NCBI GenBank assembly: GCA_009927045.1
Contig: RFNT01000057.1
Coordinates: forward strand, 1-43,967
Direction: 5' to 3'
DNA: 43,967 nt
Source: a bacterium
Lineage (GTDB): Bacteria; Bdellovibrionota; FAC87; UBA2466
A model generated the notes under the pieces. That model did not search any database. It saw only the letters and a list, made by a program, of their open reading frames with translations, and was not told the origin of the DNA. The translations under genes and the position numbers were made by a program. The stretch's first letter is position 1, and every line of letters starts with the position of its first letter. Positions 10,068 to 17,657 of this stretch are shown here, one piece after another.

Positions 10068-11011
10068 TAGAGAACCTTTTTCTTCAGAAGATCATAAACG
10101 TGGACAACACCCGTCAGTTTTTCATTGGAGTCTTTTACCAACAACTGCTGAACTGAATTTTTTTCTACTAGTTCTCTGGCCTCTACAACGAGAGCATCTT
10201 CCGAAATAAACTTAGGATCCCGGGTCATAAAATCGGCTGCTAGTGCGGTATCTTTAAATTTACCCGACTGCAGGAAGCGTCTTAAATCACCATCAGTAAT
10301 CACTCCCAACACTTCTTGTTCCTTCATGACTACAGCTAACCCCAAACGTTTTTCTGTCATTGTCAGGAGTACCGACTGCCAGCTATCACTCAAATTCACT
10401 TTGGGAATTGAATTTCCGGAATGCATTAAGTCTTTTACTCGAAGCCATAATCGTCGGCCCAGCGATCCGCCCGGATGGAGTCTAGCAAAATCTTTCTCGG
10501 TAAAGCCTCTCAATTGCATCAGCACTACAGCCAATGCATCTCCCAGGGCCATCATGAGGGTGGTTGAGGTAGTGGGAGCTAAATTCAGTGGACAGACCTC
10601 TTCGATTGTTTTTACCGACAAAGTGATATCACACTGCCTCGCCAAGGAACTTTCTTTATTTCCAGAAACGCCAATTCGATAGATGCCGGTTTCGCGCGCA
10701 TGTCTCAAAATAGAGCTCAATTCTTCGGTTTCACCACTATAGCTTAACGCAATCAGAAGATCTTCCGAGTGCATGATTCCCAAATCCCCGTGAGAAGCCT
10801 CAGCAGGATTAATGAAATAAGATTTTGTGCCTGTACTTGCAAATGTAGACGACCATTTACGGGCTACTAATCCTGATTTTCCAATACCAGTCAGCAGAAC
10901 CGTCCCTCTACACTGAATAATTTTTTCACAGGCCGTGGAGAATTGGGCATCCAAATCAGAGACAAACGCAGAGAGTGCACGAGCTTCTTTCTCTAAAACT
11001 TTTCGCCCCAT
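10067..11011 (-). CDS. kdsD: Arabinose-5-phosphate isomerase (SIS plus two CBS domains)
   Basis: KdsD/KpsF interconverts ribulose-5-P and arabinose-5-P, the precursor of Kdo-8-phosphate. The SIS domain occupies roughly residues 20-165, with TGIGKSGLVARK, SYSGETEEL and PAEASHGDLG. A tandem CBS pair follows (about residues 200-314), beginning after LHPGGSLGRRL and containing VKDLMHSG and DGDLRR. I use the ATG at 11011 rather than the TTG one codon upstream. It lies 19 nt after the kdsA stop and overlaps the phosphatase gene by one base, so the three genes are clearly cotranscribed. Length (314 residues) is normal for the family. Confidence 0.94.
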   Translation of the reverse strand: MGRKVLEKEARALSAFVSDLDAQFSTACEKIIQCRGTVLLTGIGKSGLVARKWSSTFASTGTKSYFINPAEASHGDLGIMHSEDLLIALSYSGETEELSSILRHARETGIYRIGVSGNKESSLARQCDITLSVKTIEEVCPLNLAPTTSTTLMMALGDALAVVLMQLRGFTEKDFARLHPGGSLGRRLWLRVKDLMHSGNSIPKVNLSDSWQSVLLTMTEKRLGLAVVMKEQEVLGVITDGDLRRFLQSGKFKDTALAADFMTRDPKFISEDALVVEARELVEKNSVQQLLVKDSNEKLTGVVHVYDLLKKKVL

Positions 11012-11030
11012 CAATACAATATCATTTTGG

Positions 11031-11864
11031 TCACAGGTTCACTCCAGCGTGAGCCGCTCGCGCAATAGCTTGAGAACGGACCATCAACTTTTCCAATTGA
11101 TCTAAAGGCCACGCATTAGGCCCGTCTGACTTAGCCTCGGCCGGATTTGGATGAGTTTCCGCAAAAAAACCAGAGACGCCCACGGCGGCTCCCGCTCTCG
11201 CCAAATAGGGAACTGCTTCTCGGATTCCACCAGTAGTGGCTCCGTCGCCTCCAGGAAGTTGAACAGCATGCGTGATATCCAAAATCAAGTCAGCATTCGT
11301 TTTTTCCATCTCGGGGAATGCAGCAAAATCCACAACGAGCCGTTGATAACCGAAACTCACTCCACGCTCGGTAACCCAGAAATCCGAAGCATTAAAGTTT
11401 CTCAATTTACTCGCCAGTTGGGATACAGATGCTGGACTTAAAAATTGTCCCTTTTTTAAATTGATGGGCTTTCCAGTGCTACAAGCAGCTTCCAACAAGT
11501 CGGTTTGCCGACATAAAAAAGCAGGAATTTGAAGAATGTCTGCCACTTCAGCTACGGGTCGAGCCTGTGCACTTTCGTGAATATCTGTCAAAATGGGAAG
11601 TTCAAACTCTCGTTTTACCCAATCCAATTGCTTCAATCCCTCCTGCATGCCAGGACCCCGAAAACTCTGATGAGATGTACGGTTTGCTTTATCAAAGGAG
11701 GCTTTAAAGACTACGGGAATGTGATGTTTCTCGGAAATATTTTTAAGAGTATGAGCAACTTGCTTCAAGAGCTCTAAGTTTTCGATCACACAGGGGCCCA
11801 CAATCCAAAACGGATTGGATTTTCCACCTTGTTGCAGATTTTGCTTCAGACTTTCCACCTTCAT
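11031..11864 (-). CDS. kdsA: 3-deoxy-8-phosphooctulonate (Kdo-8-P) synthase
   Basis: KdsA condenses arabinose-5-P with phosphoenolpyruvate to Kdo-8-P for the LPS inner core. The protein shows IVGPCVIEN at the start of the barrel, VFKASFDKANRTS, GLKQLDWVKREFELPILTD, then DILQIPAFLCRQTDLL and GANQ-region equivalents, with NLKKGQFLSP. CVIEN and the Cys-containing metal site suggest the metal-dependent subclass may apply, but I did not test this. I chose the ATG at 11864 (MKVESLKQ), with GAGG just upstream, over an earlier in-frame start that would add 17 residues without similarity. Length is 277 residues. It follows the LhgO-like gene after 77 nt. Confidence 0.94.
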   Translation of the reverse strand: MKVESLKQNLQQGGKSNPFWIVGPCVIENLELLKQVAHTLKNISEKHHIPVVFKASFDKANRTSHQSFRGPGMQEGLKQLDWVKREFELPILTDIHESAQARPVAEVADILQIPAFLCRQTDLLEAACSTGKPINLKKGQFLSPASVSQLASKLRNFNASDFWVTERGVSFGYQRLVVDFAAFPEMEKTNADLILDITHAVQLPGGDGATTGGIREAVPYLARAGAAVGVSGFFAETHPNPAEAKSDGPNAWPLDQLEKLMVRSQAIARAAHAGVNL

Positions 11865-11941
11865 ACATCCTCGAAAACGGAACCCCATCCTAGAGGGGGT
11901 ACCTCCATGAATCAACGCCCCCTTCTATCTTGTTGGAATCA

Positions 11942-13054
11942 CTAGCTTATGGCCTCTGTTTCTCTTCCTACCTGAGCTCCGATACTCAAAGAAGCCGTTA
12001 AACCTGGCGATTCAATTCCCAATAAATGAATATAACGCTCATGGCGTTCAATAAGAAAATCTCGATAGGCCTTGCCTTCCACATAGAGTTTCGGTCGCAC
12101 TCCCACAAACCCGGGACTGAGGTGTTGCTCAGAAAGCGATGGCAAAAGTTTCTTAGATTGAGCCACAAATTCTTTTTTAAGAGTGTCCCAATCGCAATCA
12201 TATAAAGACTTGCTGGCTTTATTCTTGTGTTGGGGACTCCACCATTCGGTGTCAGGTCCCAATCTCACCTGACCTGATAAATCAGGTGTTAAATGGAGTC
12301 CGAGCCCCTCTTCTTCTGGAACCGGATAAATCAAAACAGAAAGGGGTTCAGAAAAAAGATGGTTGATCAGCAAATACCTGCCTCGACACAGTTTGTGTTC
12401 ATAACGATCCACCTGAAGCGCCTCATTGCTTAGGGTTGCTGCTTCTAATCCAGCCGCATTGATCACTATTTTTGCACGAAGTTGCCATTTCTGGTCGCCC
12501 TCTTCTACTTCCAAAATCCACGGATCGCGACTCAAAAACCTGGAGACTCGAGAGTTCGTGGCGATAGTAACCTCTTTGCTTCGGGCCTTTATTTCTAAAC
12601 ACCGCAGGTATTGGTGCACATCGAAAATGCCTGAAAGGGGAAAATACAAAGCCTCGACTCCCTGAACCCAAGGGATTCTTCTCTGGATCAAATTTTTGCT
12701 GAGGCGTTGGAAAGGAACAATTTCATACTCGCAATGAGCTGCTAACCCTTCTAGAAACTGAACTTCGTCCTGAGAAGTGGCAACTACGACTTTTCCACAT
12801 TGCTTAAATGGAATCTGGTTCTTCTCACAAAACCGATAGAGTTCATTCCGACCCACTTTACAATGCTCAGTCTTTTGAGAACCATGAGGGTAATAAATTC
12901 CACTATGGATGACTTCGCTATTTCTTGAGGAACTCTCTTCACCACAGCGCCTATTTTTTTCAATCAGAATGGCTTTCAACCCTACGGGGATCTGGTTGAC
13001 GCAACTCAGCCCTATAACGCCTCCACCAATGACAACTACGTCCGTATCAATCAT
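11942..13054 (-). CDS. FAD-dependent oxidoreductase, L-2-hydroxyglutarate oxidase (LhgO) type
   Basis: A 370-residue DAO-fold flavoprotein. VVVIGGGVIGLS is the N-terminal FAD-binding Rossmann motif, followed by IEKNRRCGEESSSRNSEV and IHSGIYYPHGSQK. The HSGIYY block with a G-SRNS loop is characteristic of the L-2-hydroxyglutarate dehydrogenase/oxidase family, as is the C-terminal GVRPKL and GIESPGLTASLSIG. The family oxidises L-2-hydroxyglutarate with transfer of electrons to quinone or oxygen. Here it overlaps rmlD by 8 nt and precedes kdsA, so it belongs to a sugar-nucleotide/Kdo operon. A different alpha-hydroxy-acid substrate is therefore conceivable. Family assignment is firm, substrate is not. 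Confidence 0.82.
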   Translation of the reverse strand: MIDTDVVVIGGGVIGLSCVNQIPVGLKAILIEKNRRCGEESSSRNSEVIHSGIYYPHGSQKTEHCKVGRNELYRFCEKNQIPFKQCGKVVVATSQDEVQFLEGLAAHCEYEIVPFQRLSKNLIQRRIPWVQGVEALYFPLSGIFDVHQYLRCLEIKARSKEVTIATNSRVSRFLSRDPWILEVEEGDQKWQLRAKIVINAAGLEAATLSNEALQVDRYEHKLCRGRYLLINHLFSEPLSVLIYPVPEEEGLGLHLTPDLSGQVRLGPDTEWWSPQHKNKASKSLYDCDWDTLKKEFVAQSKKLLPSLSEQHLSPGFVGVRPKLYVEGKAYRDFLIERHERYIHLLGIESPGLTASLSIGAQVGRETEAIS

Positions 13055-13913
13055 TGTTAAGGGTACCCAGAAAATTTTTCAGAGAAGTTTTCCAACTTCC
13101 AAGCTCAGAGACTCCTAGAAATTTTTTTAACTTTTGGTTGCAAAGCCTTCCATTCAAGGGGCGTTTTGCAGGTAGCTGGACCTCATCCGATTTTTTGGGC
13201 TTGAGCTGAACCGCAAGATTCCATTCCTGTTTCACGAAATCATATACATCGTACCAAGATGCAAAATCATCATAAGCTAAATGAAAGAGACCATTCCCCC
13301 CTCTTTTCATCACCTCAAAACACGTTTTGACAATATCTTGAGTCCACGTAGGAGCCCCAAACTGGTCGATGAATGGGGTAAACTCAGTCCGAGTTTTCAA
13401 AACACTGAACCGTTCTTTTTTTTGCCCATAAAGCCATTGAATTCTAAAAATGAGATTACTAGATTCCCGGAGGACAAAGTCCTCCCCCAACTTCTTTGTT
13501 TGTCCGTACCAATTCCCAGGCAGGGGATTAGGAGTATCTTTTTCAGTCCAAGCATGATGACCAAAACCATTAAAAACATAATCCGTACTGAAATGAATCA
13601 GTCGCGCATTTACTTTCGAGGCGGCCTCTGCCAAGTTTTGAGGTCCTAAAACGTTGAGTTGGTAAGCCAAGTCTCGTTCTGTTTCCGCTTTATCTACATC
13701 GGTATAGGCTGCTGAATTAATGATCCAATGCGGCTGGAATTCTTTCACTGCTCTCTCGACTTGAGCCGAATGAGTGATATCCAGCTCTCGGCAGTCTGTG
13801 CCTAATACGGATACCTCTGGATGATGATGAGCCAAAAAAACAGCCCACTCAGTGCCTAACATACCTTGAGAACCAGTGATTAAAATTCGTGTGGGCTCGT
13901 GAGAGAGCATCAT
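13047..13913 (-). CDS. rfbD: dTDP-4-dehydrorhamnose reductase
   Basis: RmlD reduces dTDP-4-keto-6-deoxy-L-mannose to dTDP-L-rhamnose. The 288-residue SDR protein has ILITGSQGMLGTEW as its nucleotide-binding loop, INSAAYTDVDKAE, LIHFSTDYVFNG (the catalytic Ser/Thr region) and the YGQTKKLGE form of the YxxxK catalytic pair. These motifs are specific for the RmlD branch. It overlaps rfbA through ATGA and the following oxidoreductase by 8 nt, so translation is coupled along the operon. No rmlC (3,5-epimerase) gene is in the window, so the product could be dTDP-L-rhamnose with RmlC encoded elsewhere, or another 6-deoxyhexose. Confidence 0.93.
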   Translation of the reverse strand: MMLSHEPTRILITGSQGMLGTEWAVFLAHHHPEVSVLGTDCRELDITHSAQVERAVKEFQPHWIINSAAYTDVDKAETERDLAYQLNVLGPQNLAEAASKVNARLIHFSTDYVFNGFGHHAWTEKDTPNPLPGNWYGQTKKLGEDFVLRESSNLIFRIQWLYGQKKERFSVLKTRTEFTPFIDQFGAPTWTQDIVKTCFEVMKRGGNGLFHLAYDDFASWYDVYDFVKQEWNLAVQLKPKKSDEVQLPAKRPLNGRLCNQKLKKFLGVSELGSWKTSLKNFLGTLNND

Positions 13914-14620
13914 TGTTCAAACATCAGGCGATTAGCTAAGTAAAGAGAATCAAACGTCCCAGCGTCTGTCCACGGTCCTTTAAAGAAATCACAGGTAAGA
14001 GTCCCTTGTCTCACGTAACAATTATTGACGTCAGTGATCTCTAATTCCCCTCGACCGCTGGGCTTGAGCGTCCGGACGACTTCAAAAACGCTAGATTCGT
14101 AAAAATAAATCCCCGTTACAGCAAAATTAGATTTCGGCGCCTTTGGTTTTTCCTCAATTCCCCGGATCCGATTGCCCTCAAGCTCTGCAACTCCAAATCG
14201 TCCCGGATCTTTGACCTCTTTCAGAATGACTTTCGCGCCACCCTTCTGGTTTTCAAAAGAGTTTACAAAAGGTGTGAGATCATCCGAAAAAATATTATCT
14301 CCCAAGATAGTCACAAACTTAGAATCATGAATAAAGTCTTGAACCAGCCCCAAGGCCTGGGCGATCCCACCAGCCTCATCTTGTACCTTGTAGCCAAAGC
14401 GCACACCGAAATCTTTCCCAGAGCCCAAGAGATTGACCACATCCCCCATGTGTTCGACGCCGGTAACGACAACGATATCTTTAATTCCAGCTTGAACCAA
14501 TTTATCAATTGGGTGAAGGATCATGGGCTTTTTACCCACTGGCAGTAGGTGCTTATTAGTTACTTTGGTGAGTGGAAATAAGCGCGAGCCGGTTCCTCCT
14601 GCTAAAATCACACCCTTCAT
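13910..14620 (-). CDS. rfbA: Glucose-1-phosphate thymidylyltransferase (short form)
   Basis: RmlA makes dTDP-glucose from dTTP and glucose-1-P. The start MKGVILAGGTGSRLFPLT carries the nucleotidyltransferase signature with G-G-T-G-S-R, followed by NKHLLPVGKKPM. VTILGDNIF supplies the metal-binding aspartate, and EEKPKAPKSNFAVTGIYFY and GRGELEITDVN match the family. At 236 residues it lacks the C-terminal extension of the usual 290-residue RmlA and resembles the short archaeal/StrD-like group. It overlaps rfbB by 4 nt (ATGA) and rfbD by 4 nt. The short form is complete rather than truncated, since the ending LANRLMFEQ is a natural terminus. Confidence 0.93.
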   Translation of the reverse strand: MKGVILAGGTGSRLFPLTKVTNKHLLPVGKKPMILHPIDKLVQAGIKDIVVVTGVEHMGDVVNLLGSGKDFGVRFGYKVQDEAGGIAQALGLVQDFIHDSKFVTILGDNIFSDDLTPFVNSFENQKGGAKVILKEVKDPGRFGVAELEGNRIRGIEEKPKAPKSNFAVTGIYFYESSVFEVVRTLKPSGRGELEITDVNNCYVRQGTLTCDFFKGPWTDAGTFDSLYLANRLMFEQ

Positions 14621-15660
14621 AATTGAACCTCGGAAGATGTTGCTGTCTTGGGCTGATAATTTTCTTGATAGTATTTAAAGTAATCTTTGTTTCTTACTTT
14701 TTCCCACCATGAACGATTGACTTGGTACCACTGAACCGTTTGTTTCAAACCATCATCTAAAGTTACTTGAGGATTCCAGCTGAGTTCGCTCTTGATTTTT
14801 TGAGGGTTCAAACCGTAGCGTCTATCGTGGGCAGGTCGATCTCCCACGAAAGTGATTAAACTTTCTGGTTTACCCAACAGGGCCAGTAGTTTTTTTACCA
14901 GCACCAAATTAGGAACTTCCGATTGTGCGCTGATATTATAAACTTCTCCGGCCTTTCCTTTTCTTAAGACGGCATCTATTCCCCGGCAGTGGTCCACCAC
15001 GTGGATCCAGTCTCTAACTTGCATACCATCCCCATATACGGGCACTGGTTTATCCTCTAGGGCATTGGCAATCACGAGCGGTAAGAGCTTTTCAGGAAAC
15101 TGATAAGGACCGTAATTATTAGTGCATCGAGTGATTACCAAATCCTGCTGGTAAGTGCGTTGACTCGCGATTACCAAAAGATCAGAGCTCGCTTTTGAAG
15201 CGGCGTAAGGCGAATTCGGATCTAGAGGAGTTTGCTCGGTGAATGTCGGATCTGAAGGGTTCAAGGAGCCATAAACTTCATCAGTGGAAACATGAACAAA
15301 ACGAGGGTTTCCGCAAGCTCGGGCTACTTGAAGTAGATTTTGGGTACCCTGAATATTGGTCCGAACAAACGCTTGAGGATCTAAAATACTGCGATCCACG
15401 TGAGATTCAGCAGCAAAGTGGACAACGGCTTCAATCGCATGCTTTTTAAAAATATTTTTGATGTTGGGATCACAGATATCCATTTTATAAAAATGGTATC
15501 GGTTGCCTCCCAGAACCGAGAGCCGTTCAACGGTGTCTGGATGGGCTGCATAAGTCAGGAAATCCACATTCACTATTTCAGCCTGCGGATACTTCGCTAA
15601 AACATATTCAACAAAATGCGAACCGATAAATCCGGCTCCCCCAGTAATTAACACCTTCAC
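14617..15660 (-). CDS. rfbB: dTDP-glucose 4,6-dehydratase
   Basis: RmlB converts dTDP-glucose to dTDP-4-keto-6-deoxyglucose. VLITGGAGFIGSHFVEY is the NAD-binding motif, HFAAESHVDRSI the active-site loop, VSTDEVYGSL and PYAASKASSDLL the catalytic Thr/Asp/Glu and YxxxK regions, and NNYGPYQFPEKLLPL is diagnostic of RmlB. I place the start at the GTG of 15660 because AAAGGAG lies five bases upstream. An earlier in-frame ATG at 15711 would add 17 unrelated residues. It heads a seven-gene leftward operon and is divergent from the Rmd-like gene; the 117-bp gap must hold its promoter. Confidence 0.95.
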   Translation of the reverse strand: MKVLITGGAGFIGSHFVEYVLAKYPQAEIVNVDFLTYAAHPDTVERLSVLGGNRYHFYKMDICDPNIKNIFKKHAIEAVVHFAAESHVDRSILDPQAFVRTNIQGTQNLLQVARACGNPRFVHVSTDEVYGSLNPSDPTFTEQTPLDPNSPYAASKASSDLLVIASQRTYQQDLVITRCTNNYGPYQFPEKLLPLVIANALEDKPVPVYGDGMQVRDWIHVVDHCRGIDAVLRKGKAGEVYNISAQSEVPNLVLVKKLLALLGKPESLITFVGDRPAHDRRYGLNPQKIKSELSWNPQVTLDDGLKQTVQWYQVNRSWWEKVRNKDYFKYYQENYQPKTATSSEVQL

Positions 15661-15759
15661 ATCGACTCCTTTAAGAGGCTTCGTGTTACCACAAGTGACT
15701 TTGATGCACAAAAGCCTTCTTTTTTGTCTCGGCGCGTTATTTTTGGTGATCTGAAGACC

Positions 15760-15768
15760 TGCTACAAT
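15760..15768 (+). promoter_or_regulatory. Extended -10 promoter for a near-leaderless epimerase transcript
   Basis: The sequence TGCTACAAT fits an extended -10 element (TG-n-TACAAT). The start codon ATG is at 15778, only about ten bases downstream of the element, so the predicted transcript would have almost no 5' leader and no Shine-Dalgarno is visible. No good -35 is seen, which fits extended -10 promoters. Confidence 0.45.
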
Positions 15769-15777
15769 AGGGCACCT

Positions 15778-16665
15778 ATGAGTTCACTGAAAGTAATGGT
15801 CACCGGAGCCACAGGTTTTCTCGGAAGTTCTGTGATCCCAGCACTTCAAAAGAATAGCGGATTCACAGTTTACCCAATCGGAAGAAAAGAATGTGACCTA
15901 TCCCTACCTCAACAAGTGCGTCAGGTGATTCAAACCATTCAACCGGACATCGTCCTGCATTTGGCGGGACTTTCAAAAGTATCTGCTGCAATTTCCCTTG
16001 AAGATTATTTTCTTGGGAATGTCTGTCTTACCCAGAATCTGCTCACTGAACTCCAATCATTAGTTAAACCGATACGCTTCGTTTTAATCAGTTCAGTTCA
16101 TATTTATGGCCACCAAACGGGAGTGGTTGAGGAAACTGCCTTACCCCATCCGCAAAGCGCCTACGCATTTTCAAAGTTTTTGGCTGAGGAAGCGGTTAAA
16201 AAATCGAGCAAGTCCTTCTCCCACCTTCGGGGAACAGTAGTCCGATTATCCAGCTGTTTGGGTCCCGGACAACCCAAAGGATTTGTTGCTAGCGATCTCA
16301 GTTCCAAACTAAAAACTGCCAAAACAAAGTCTTTACCTTCAATTTCAACGGGTCCTCTAAATGCTTTCAGACAATTTTCAGACCAGCGGGACATTGCGGA
16401 GGCGTTGAGTATTTTGCTTCGACTGGATCAATCGACCCCCTTCGAAATTTTCAATTTAGCCAATCCTGAAAAAAAATCGGTACAAGAGCTTTTGAATACT
16501 TTCCTAGAAGTAACTCACTTAAAACTGGCCGTGTCTAGCGAAGCCACCACCCACAATCCTTTTAATGGGCTCGAAATGTCCACCGCTAAATTTCACCAAC
16601 TTGCCCCCAGCTTTCGATTTCGACCCCTAAGGGAAACCCTTCAGGATATTTGGAAGTGCTCCTAA
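15778..16665 (+). CDS. NAD-dependent epimerase/dehydratase, GDP-4-keto-6-deoxy-D-mannose reductase (Rmd)-like
   Basis: An extended SDR protein of 295 residues from the ATG at 15778 (an upstream in-frame start at 15724 adds 18 unlikely residues). VTGATGFLGSSV is the cofactor loop, VLHLAGLSKVSAA the NAD-binding beta-4 region, Ser114/Ser115 and Tyr129xxxLys133 (YAFSK) the catalytic set. GPGQPKGFVASDL followed by RQFSDQRDIAEAL resembles the Rmd family, which reduces GDP-4-keto-6-deoxy-D-mannose to GDP-D-rhamnose. With gmd 11 kb away it would complete that route. Alternatives are another sugar epimerase; the substrate call is moderate only. Confidence 0.7.
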   Translation: MSSLKVMVTGATGFLGSSVIPALQKNSGFTVYPIGRKECDLSLPQQVRQVIQTIQPDIVLHLAGLSKVSAAISLEDYFLGNVCLTQNLLTELQSLVKPIRFVLISSVHIYGHQTGVVEETALPHPQSAYAFSKFLAEEAVKKSSKSFSHLRGTVVRLSSCLGPGQPKGFVASDLSSKLKTAKTKSLPSISTGPLNAFRQFSDQRDIAEALSILLRLDQSTPFEIFNLANPEKKSVQELLNTFLEVTHLKLAVSSEATTHNPFNGLEMSTAKFHQLAPSFRFRPLRETLQDIWKCS

Positions 16666-16674
16666 AGCCGTCAG

Positions 16675-16703
16675 TTGAATTCCGCCTCCCCATTCACTAG
16701 ACT
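16675..16703 (+). promoter_or_regulatory. Probable sigma-70 promoter of trxB
   Basis: TTGAAT (16675-16680) is separated by 17 bases from TAGACT (16698-16703), giving a start point near 16710. The strong GGAGG site (16717-16721) sits six bases before ATG. CCTCC (16708-16712) and GGAGG could pair across a TAAG loop, which might mask the ribosome-binding site if the transcript begins upstream of 16708. Confidence 0.4.
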
Positions 16704-16727
16704 GAGACCTCCTAAGGGAGGCACAAA

Positions 16728-17657
16728 ATGTCTGAAGAGCACGTGATTATTATTGGTTCTGGTCCGGCTGGCTATACTGCGGCTATTTATGCGGCTCGAG
16801 CCAATCTCAAACCTCTGATGATTGAGGGCTATCAATCCGGAGGACTGCTCATGCTCACCAGCGAAGTGGAGAACTTCCCTGGCTTTCCTCAAGGTATTCA
16901 AGGCCCTGAGCTGATGGCTCATTTTCGTGCTCAAGCTGAAAGATTCGGAACCCGCTTCATTCAAAAAAATGCGACTGACGTCGATTTCAGTGGTTCCCTT
17001 AAGAAAGTTTTCATTGAAAAAGAAGTTTATCAAAGTCGTTCAGTGATTATCACTACAGGAGCGGCCACTAAATGGTTGGGCCTTGAATCAGAACAACGCC
17101 TGTTAGGAAAAGGGGTTTCCAGTTGTGCAACCTGTGATGGAGCCTTTTTTAAAGGAGCGCGGCTCGTCGTCGTTGGTGGTGGAGACTCCGCTATGGAAGA
17201 AGCTCATTTCTTAACTCGTTTTGCCTCTCAAGTCACCGTAATCCATCGGAAGGAAACTCTGAGAGCTTCTAAAATCATGCAAGAACGAGCCATGAAAAAT
17301 CCAAAAATTCAGTTTATTTGGAACAGTGAAGTAGTGGAAGTTTTAGGTCAAGATGCGGTCACTGGGTGCAAAATCAAAAATCTTAAAACACAAGAAACTT
17401 CAGAGGTTCCCTGTGAAGGCTTCTTTGTGGCAATTGGCCATGAACCCAACACCACTTTTCTTCGAGGTAAAATTCAACTTGATGACAAAGGCTACATCGT
17501 TTTGAGTCATCGCCCCTCAACAAAAACGAGTGTGAGTGGAGTTTTTGCTGCGGGTGACGTACAGGACACAGTATATAGACAAGCAATCACAGCTGCAGCG
17601 TCTGGCTGTCAAGCGGCGATTGATGTTGAACGCTATTTAGAATCCTTACATAACTAA
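16728..17657 (+). CDS. trxB: Thioredoxin-disulfide reductase
   Basis: TrxB uses NADPH and FAD to keep thioredoxin reduced. The N-terminal IIIGSGPAGYTAAIYAARA is the FAD-binding motif and VVVGGGDSAMEEAHFLTRFA the NADPH-binding motif. The redox-active disulfide is Cys133-Ala-Thr-Cys136 (SSCATCDGAFF), and GVFAAGDVQDTVYRQAITAAASG binds FAD at the C-terminus. Length, 309 residues, is the low-molecular-weight bacterial type. A strong GGAGG site lies six bases before the ATG. The TAA stop is immediately followed by the ATG of the M3 peptidase gene, so the two are cotranscribed. Confidence 0.97.
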   Translation: MSEEHVIIIGSGPAGYTAAIYAARANLKPLMIEGYQSGGLLMLTSEVENFPGFPQGIQGPELMAHFRAQAERFGTRFIQKNATDVDFSGSLKKVFIEKEVYQSRSVIITTGAATKWLGLESEQRLLGKGVSSCATCDGAFFKGARLVVVGGGDSAMEEAHFLTRFASQVTVIHRKETLRASKIMQERAMKNPKIQFIWNSEVVEVLGQDAVTGCKIKNLKTQETSEVPCEGFFVAIGHEPNTTFLRGKIQLDDKGYIVLSHRPSTKTSVSGVFAAGDVQDTVYRQAITAAASGCQAAIDVERYLESLHN

